A stretch of DNA of 64,000 bases, from positions 4,054,808 to 4,118,807 of the forward strand of contig NZ_CP009505.1 in NCBI RefSeq assembly GCF_000970045.1, read 5' to 3'. Positions 61,748 through 64,000 of the stretch are shown one piece after another (within the stretch, counting starts at the first letter, position 1; each line of letters starts with the position of its first letter). The notes under the pieces are model-generated. The model ran no database searches. It worked only from the letters and a program-made list of their open reading frames with translations, and was not told the origin of the DNA. The translations under genes and the position numbers were made by a program. The DNA comes from Methanosarcina sp. MTP4 (GTDB taxonomy: Archaea > Halobacteriota > Methanosarcinia > Methanosarcinales > Methanosarcinaceae).

Positions 61748-63229
61748 TCAGTCATTGAGCCCTGCAGGCCTTTCGATAGTAACGCTGCGCATATTTCCTG
61801 TTGCAAGGTCTCTGGCTGTTGCGTTTATTATGCCGTTGGCATCGATATCAAAAGTAACCTCTATCCGCGGGACACCTTTCAGAGAGGGAGGAATATTCTC
61901 CAGGATAATTGTTCCCAGAGCCACATTTTTGGATGCCTCCTGCTCTTCTCCCTGAAGAATCTTACCCCTGACAACCTCCTGGTTGTCATAATGAGTGGTA
62001 AAGACCTTACTATTTCTGGTAGGTATCGTCGTGTTCCGGGGAATTATGAATGCCGTCGTGTCCCCTACGGTTTCGAATCCCAGTGTAAGAGAGGTGACGT
62101 CGAGGAGCACAAGATTGCCGCCATCGACCTGCTGGTTCCCGGAACTTTTCAGGTACTCGTTTCCGAGGATCCCGGCCTGGACAGCCGCTCCCATAGCCAC
62201 AACTTCATCAGGGTTAATGCTCTGAAGGGGGGATTTTTCCATGAAATCTTCTACCCGTTTCGCTACGGCAGGGATTCTGGTAGACCCGCCCACAAGAATG
62301 ACTTCATCAATATCTTGAGGAGAAAGGCCTGCATCTTTCAGGGATTTTTCCATGATTGAAATGGTTTTATTAACAAGGTCCTCGGTCATTGCTTCGAATT
62401 GTTCCCTTGAGACCTCCATATCCAGACGTTTATTTTCAGAAATGTAAGGGAGATCAACGTTTGCAGTCATAAGGGAAGACAGGTCAACCTTGCATCTCTC
62501 CGCGGCTTCCTTGATACGCTGCATGGCCTCCACATTTTCAGAGAGATCGGTCCCTTCGGCTTCCTTAAACTCCGAGAGCAAATAATCGACGATTTTCCGG
62601 TCGAAGTCATCACCACCAAGTTCAGTATCCCCACAGGTAGCCAGCACTTCGAAAACACCGTGTTTGATTTTGAGGATCGATACATCAAAAGTTCCGCCGC
62701 CGAGGTCGTAAACCAGGATTTTCTGGTCCTGGACACCGTCTCTCAGGCCGTAGGCAAGGGCTGCCGCTGTAGGTTCGTTTATAACCCTCAGTACATCCAA
62801 GCCTGCCATTTCCCCAGCTTTTTTCGTTGCGAAGCGCTGAGAATCGTTAAAATAAGCCGGAACCGTAATCACGGCTTTTCCAACAGCATCCCCAAGGTAT
62901 TTCTCCGCATCGACTTTAAGCTTCTGGAGAATCATTGCAGAGATTCCGTGCGGTGTATAGTGCTCGTTGTTCAGCGGCACCCTGTAGTCAGGTTTTCCCA
63001 TATATCGCTTTATGGACTGAACGGAATTCTCGGGATTGGAAACTATCTGCCTTTTGGCGAGTTCTCCCACAAGCAGTTCATTCTTTTTTGAAAAACCTAC
63101 AACTGAAGGTGTAAGCCTTTTTCCTTCTGAGTTTGTAATGACCTTCGGTTCCCCGAGTTCGATTATTGCTGTACACGAATTGGTGGTCCCAAGGTCTATA
63201 CCCAATACTTTACTTCTGACTTGAGCCAT
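61748..63229 (-). CDS. Hsp70 (DnaK) lacking the C-terminal lid
   Basis: A 493-residue chaperone ATPase. The nucleotide-binding domain is complete: GIDLGTTNS, VPAYFNDSQRFATKKAGEMA, YDLGGGTFDVSI, VGGSTRIPAV. The beta substrate-binding domain (LDVTSLTLGFETVGD, DIDANGIINATARD) ends at TIERPAGLND. The about 110-residue helical lid of normal DnaK (about 610-640 residues) is absent. ATG 63229 follows GGGGGAC; the frame is open to 63241. Its partner is the membrane J protein downstream; no grpE is adjacent. Confidence 0.9.
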   Translation of the reverse strand: MAQVRSKVLGIDLGTTNSCTAIIELGEPKVITNSEGKRLTPSVVGFSKKNELLVGELAKRQIVSNPENSVQSIKRYMGKPDYRVPLNNEHYTPHGISAMILQKLKVDAEKYLGDAVGKAVITVPAYFNDSQRFATKKAGEMAGLDVLRVINEPTAAALAYGLRDGVQDQKILVYDLGGGTFDVSILKIKHGVFEVLATCGDTELGGDDFDRKIVDYLLSEFKEAEGTDLSENVEAMQRIKEAAERCKVDLSSLMTANVDLPYISENKRLDMEVSREQFEAMTEDLVNKTISIMEKSLKDAGLSPQDIDEVILVGGSTRIPAVAKRVEDFMEKSPLQSINPDEVVAMGAAVQAGILGNEYLKSSGNQQVDGGNLVLLDVTSLTLGFETVGDTTAFIIPRNTTIPTRNSKVFTTHYDNQEVVRGKILQGEEQEASKNVALGTIILENIPPSLKGVPRIEVTFDIDANGIINATARDLATGNMRSVTIERPAGLND

Positions 63230-63566
63230 AAAGTCCCCCAAAATTTTATTATGGAGACATGAGATATTAACTTTTCTATTACAGTATTTTGACCAATCTG
63301 TTCTACCAAACCAGAAAATGGACTATATCTGTATTATAATATTTATATTAGAAGTACTTAAGATATTAATTTTTCCATTAAAATATTGAAGTATATTATT
63401 AGTTCATACCTATATTAAACTTATTAAATAATTAGACCATTAAACTATTAAAACCTTTCAATCCTTTTAAACCATTAAACTATTAGAAATTTCAATATGT
63501 TCAAACCATAAAACCCTTAAAAGCATCATCTTTTAGATTACAAGACCCCCAATCACATTAAATTAC

Positions 63567-63668
63567 TTAGACCATTAAAAGATCAAATTCGTTCAAAACA
63601 TTAGACCATTAAAAGATCAAATTCGTTCAAAACATTAGACCATTAAAAGATCAAATTTATCCAAAACA
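63567..63668. repeat. 34-bp tandem repeat, three copies
   Basis: The unit from TTAGACCATTAAAAGATCAA to ATTCGTTCAAAACA occurs at 63567-63600, 63601-63634 and 63635-63668; the third has one change. Confidence 0.9.
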
Positions 63669-63789
63669 TTAAACCATTAAACTAGTTAAACCATTAAACC
63701 GGTTAACTGGAAAATTGAACTCCGTAAAATCCTCGCCTTTAAAAGATAGGCATCAGCAAATATTTTTTTACAATGAATAATTATGAAGG

Positions 63790-64000
63790 GTAGTAAAAAA
63801 CAAGTTTATCAGGAGCAGAAATGTTGAAAAAATTATAGAAATTGACCCTGATGAACAATTTCCTTTCCTGAGGAAAAAGCAGATCCGCCTCAAGTTGACC
63901 CCGGGAATTGAGATTTAGAAGAAAGAGTTTGCACCGGCTTTATCGATGAGAAGAGCTGCGGAAGCGCAGATGTCCCACTTAAATCAATGGGATGACTTTA
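63790..64000 (+). pseudogene. Possible gene remnant or amber-interrupted frame at the right edge
   Basis: From about 63790 a frame reads ...RNVEKIIEIDPDEQFPFLRK..KLTPGIEI, meets TAG, then continues open to the window end (KKEFAPALSMRRAAEAQMSHLNQWDDF, shown in pieces). It has no start codon after the preceding TGA. The codon composition looks coding. It may be a decayed gene, a gene starting at ATG 63946 (MRRAAEAQM), or an amber-read gene. Evidence is weak. Confidence 0.3.

Larger units (their letters stand above)
63230..64000. other. Upstream region of the short hsp70 gene and right edge
   Basis: Very AT-rich, with TTAAACCATTAAAC-like repeats throughout (63410-63710) and the 34-bp tandem array described separately. 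TATA-like ATTATAATATTTATATTAG lies at about 63333-63351. No secure gene is seen. Confidence 0.5.

Noticed and set aside
62084-62096. GGTTTCGAATCCC resembling a tRNA T-arm
   Set aside because: It lies inside the hsp70 coding sequence and no acceptor or anticodon arms fit around it. I found no tRNA or rRNA gene in the window.

Overview
The window comes from a methanogenic archaeon, almost certainly a Methanosarcina. It carries a methylamine-dependent methanogenesis locus (ramA, mtbA, mtmC, mtmB with an in-frame amber codon read as pyrrolysine, and a permease). It also has F420 ligase (cofE), O-phosphoseryl-tRNA(Cys) synthetase, archaeosortase, archaeal replication genes (PCNA, primase large subunit, an RFC small-subunit paralogue, Hef), TFS and archaeal TATA-type promoters. 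Genes are GC-moderate and separated by long AT-rich spacers. Many spacers hold locus-specific short tandem repeats.

Layout. 1-1354: left-edge partial gene with a zinc-ribbon region followed by a formylglycine-generating-enzyme-type domain. 1.6-10.4 kb: methylamine region, with ramA divergent from mtbA, then mtmC-mtmB behind a long leader, then a permease unit containing three very small membrane proteins. 10.9-14.7 kb: RFC-like subunit and secD-secF. 15.2-22.2 kb: dCMP-deaminase-like enzyme, cofE, a likely box C/D sRNA, a small heat-shock protein, archaeal phosphoglycerate mutase, aspartokinase and purM. 22.4-24.8 kb: methanogen-specific DUF1890/DUF1894 genes. 25.0-28.9 kb: three paralogous proteins with ribbon-helix-helix-like N-termini. 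29.1-37.8 kb: PUA protein, bactofilin-like protein, argD-hisC, mptD, the archaeosortase/archaetidylserine cluster (artA-asd-pssA), a Nudix hydrolase and TFS. 38.1-44.5 kb: PCNA-priL, cbiA-type amidotransferase, moaA with a 56-codon companion, and surE. 45.1-49.6 kb: an accessory island with a MITE-like element, dispersed and tandemly duplicated repeats, an MNT/HEPN toxin-antitoxin pair, an orphan nucleotidyltransferase-partner protein and an AT-rich OLD-like ATPase. 49.9-63.2 kb: glyS, hef, a small membrane protein, p27-type and UPF0147 proteins, translin, sepS, a DUF169 protein, and a lidless DnaK with a membrane-anchored J protein. 63.2-64.0 kb: repeats and a possible gene remnant.

How genes work together. 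MtmB transfers methyl from monomethylamine to the corrinoid protein MtmC, MtbA passes it to coenzyme M, and RamA reactivates oxidised corrinoid. The adjacent APC-type permease probably imports the amine. ArtA, Asd and PssA form the cell-surface anchoring and archaetidylethanolamine branch. PCNA, primase, the RFC-like subunit and Hef are replication and fork-repair factors. All assignments rest on reading the sequence by eye; no database search was run.
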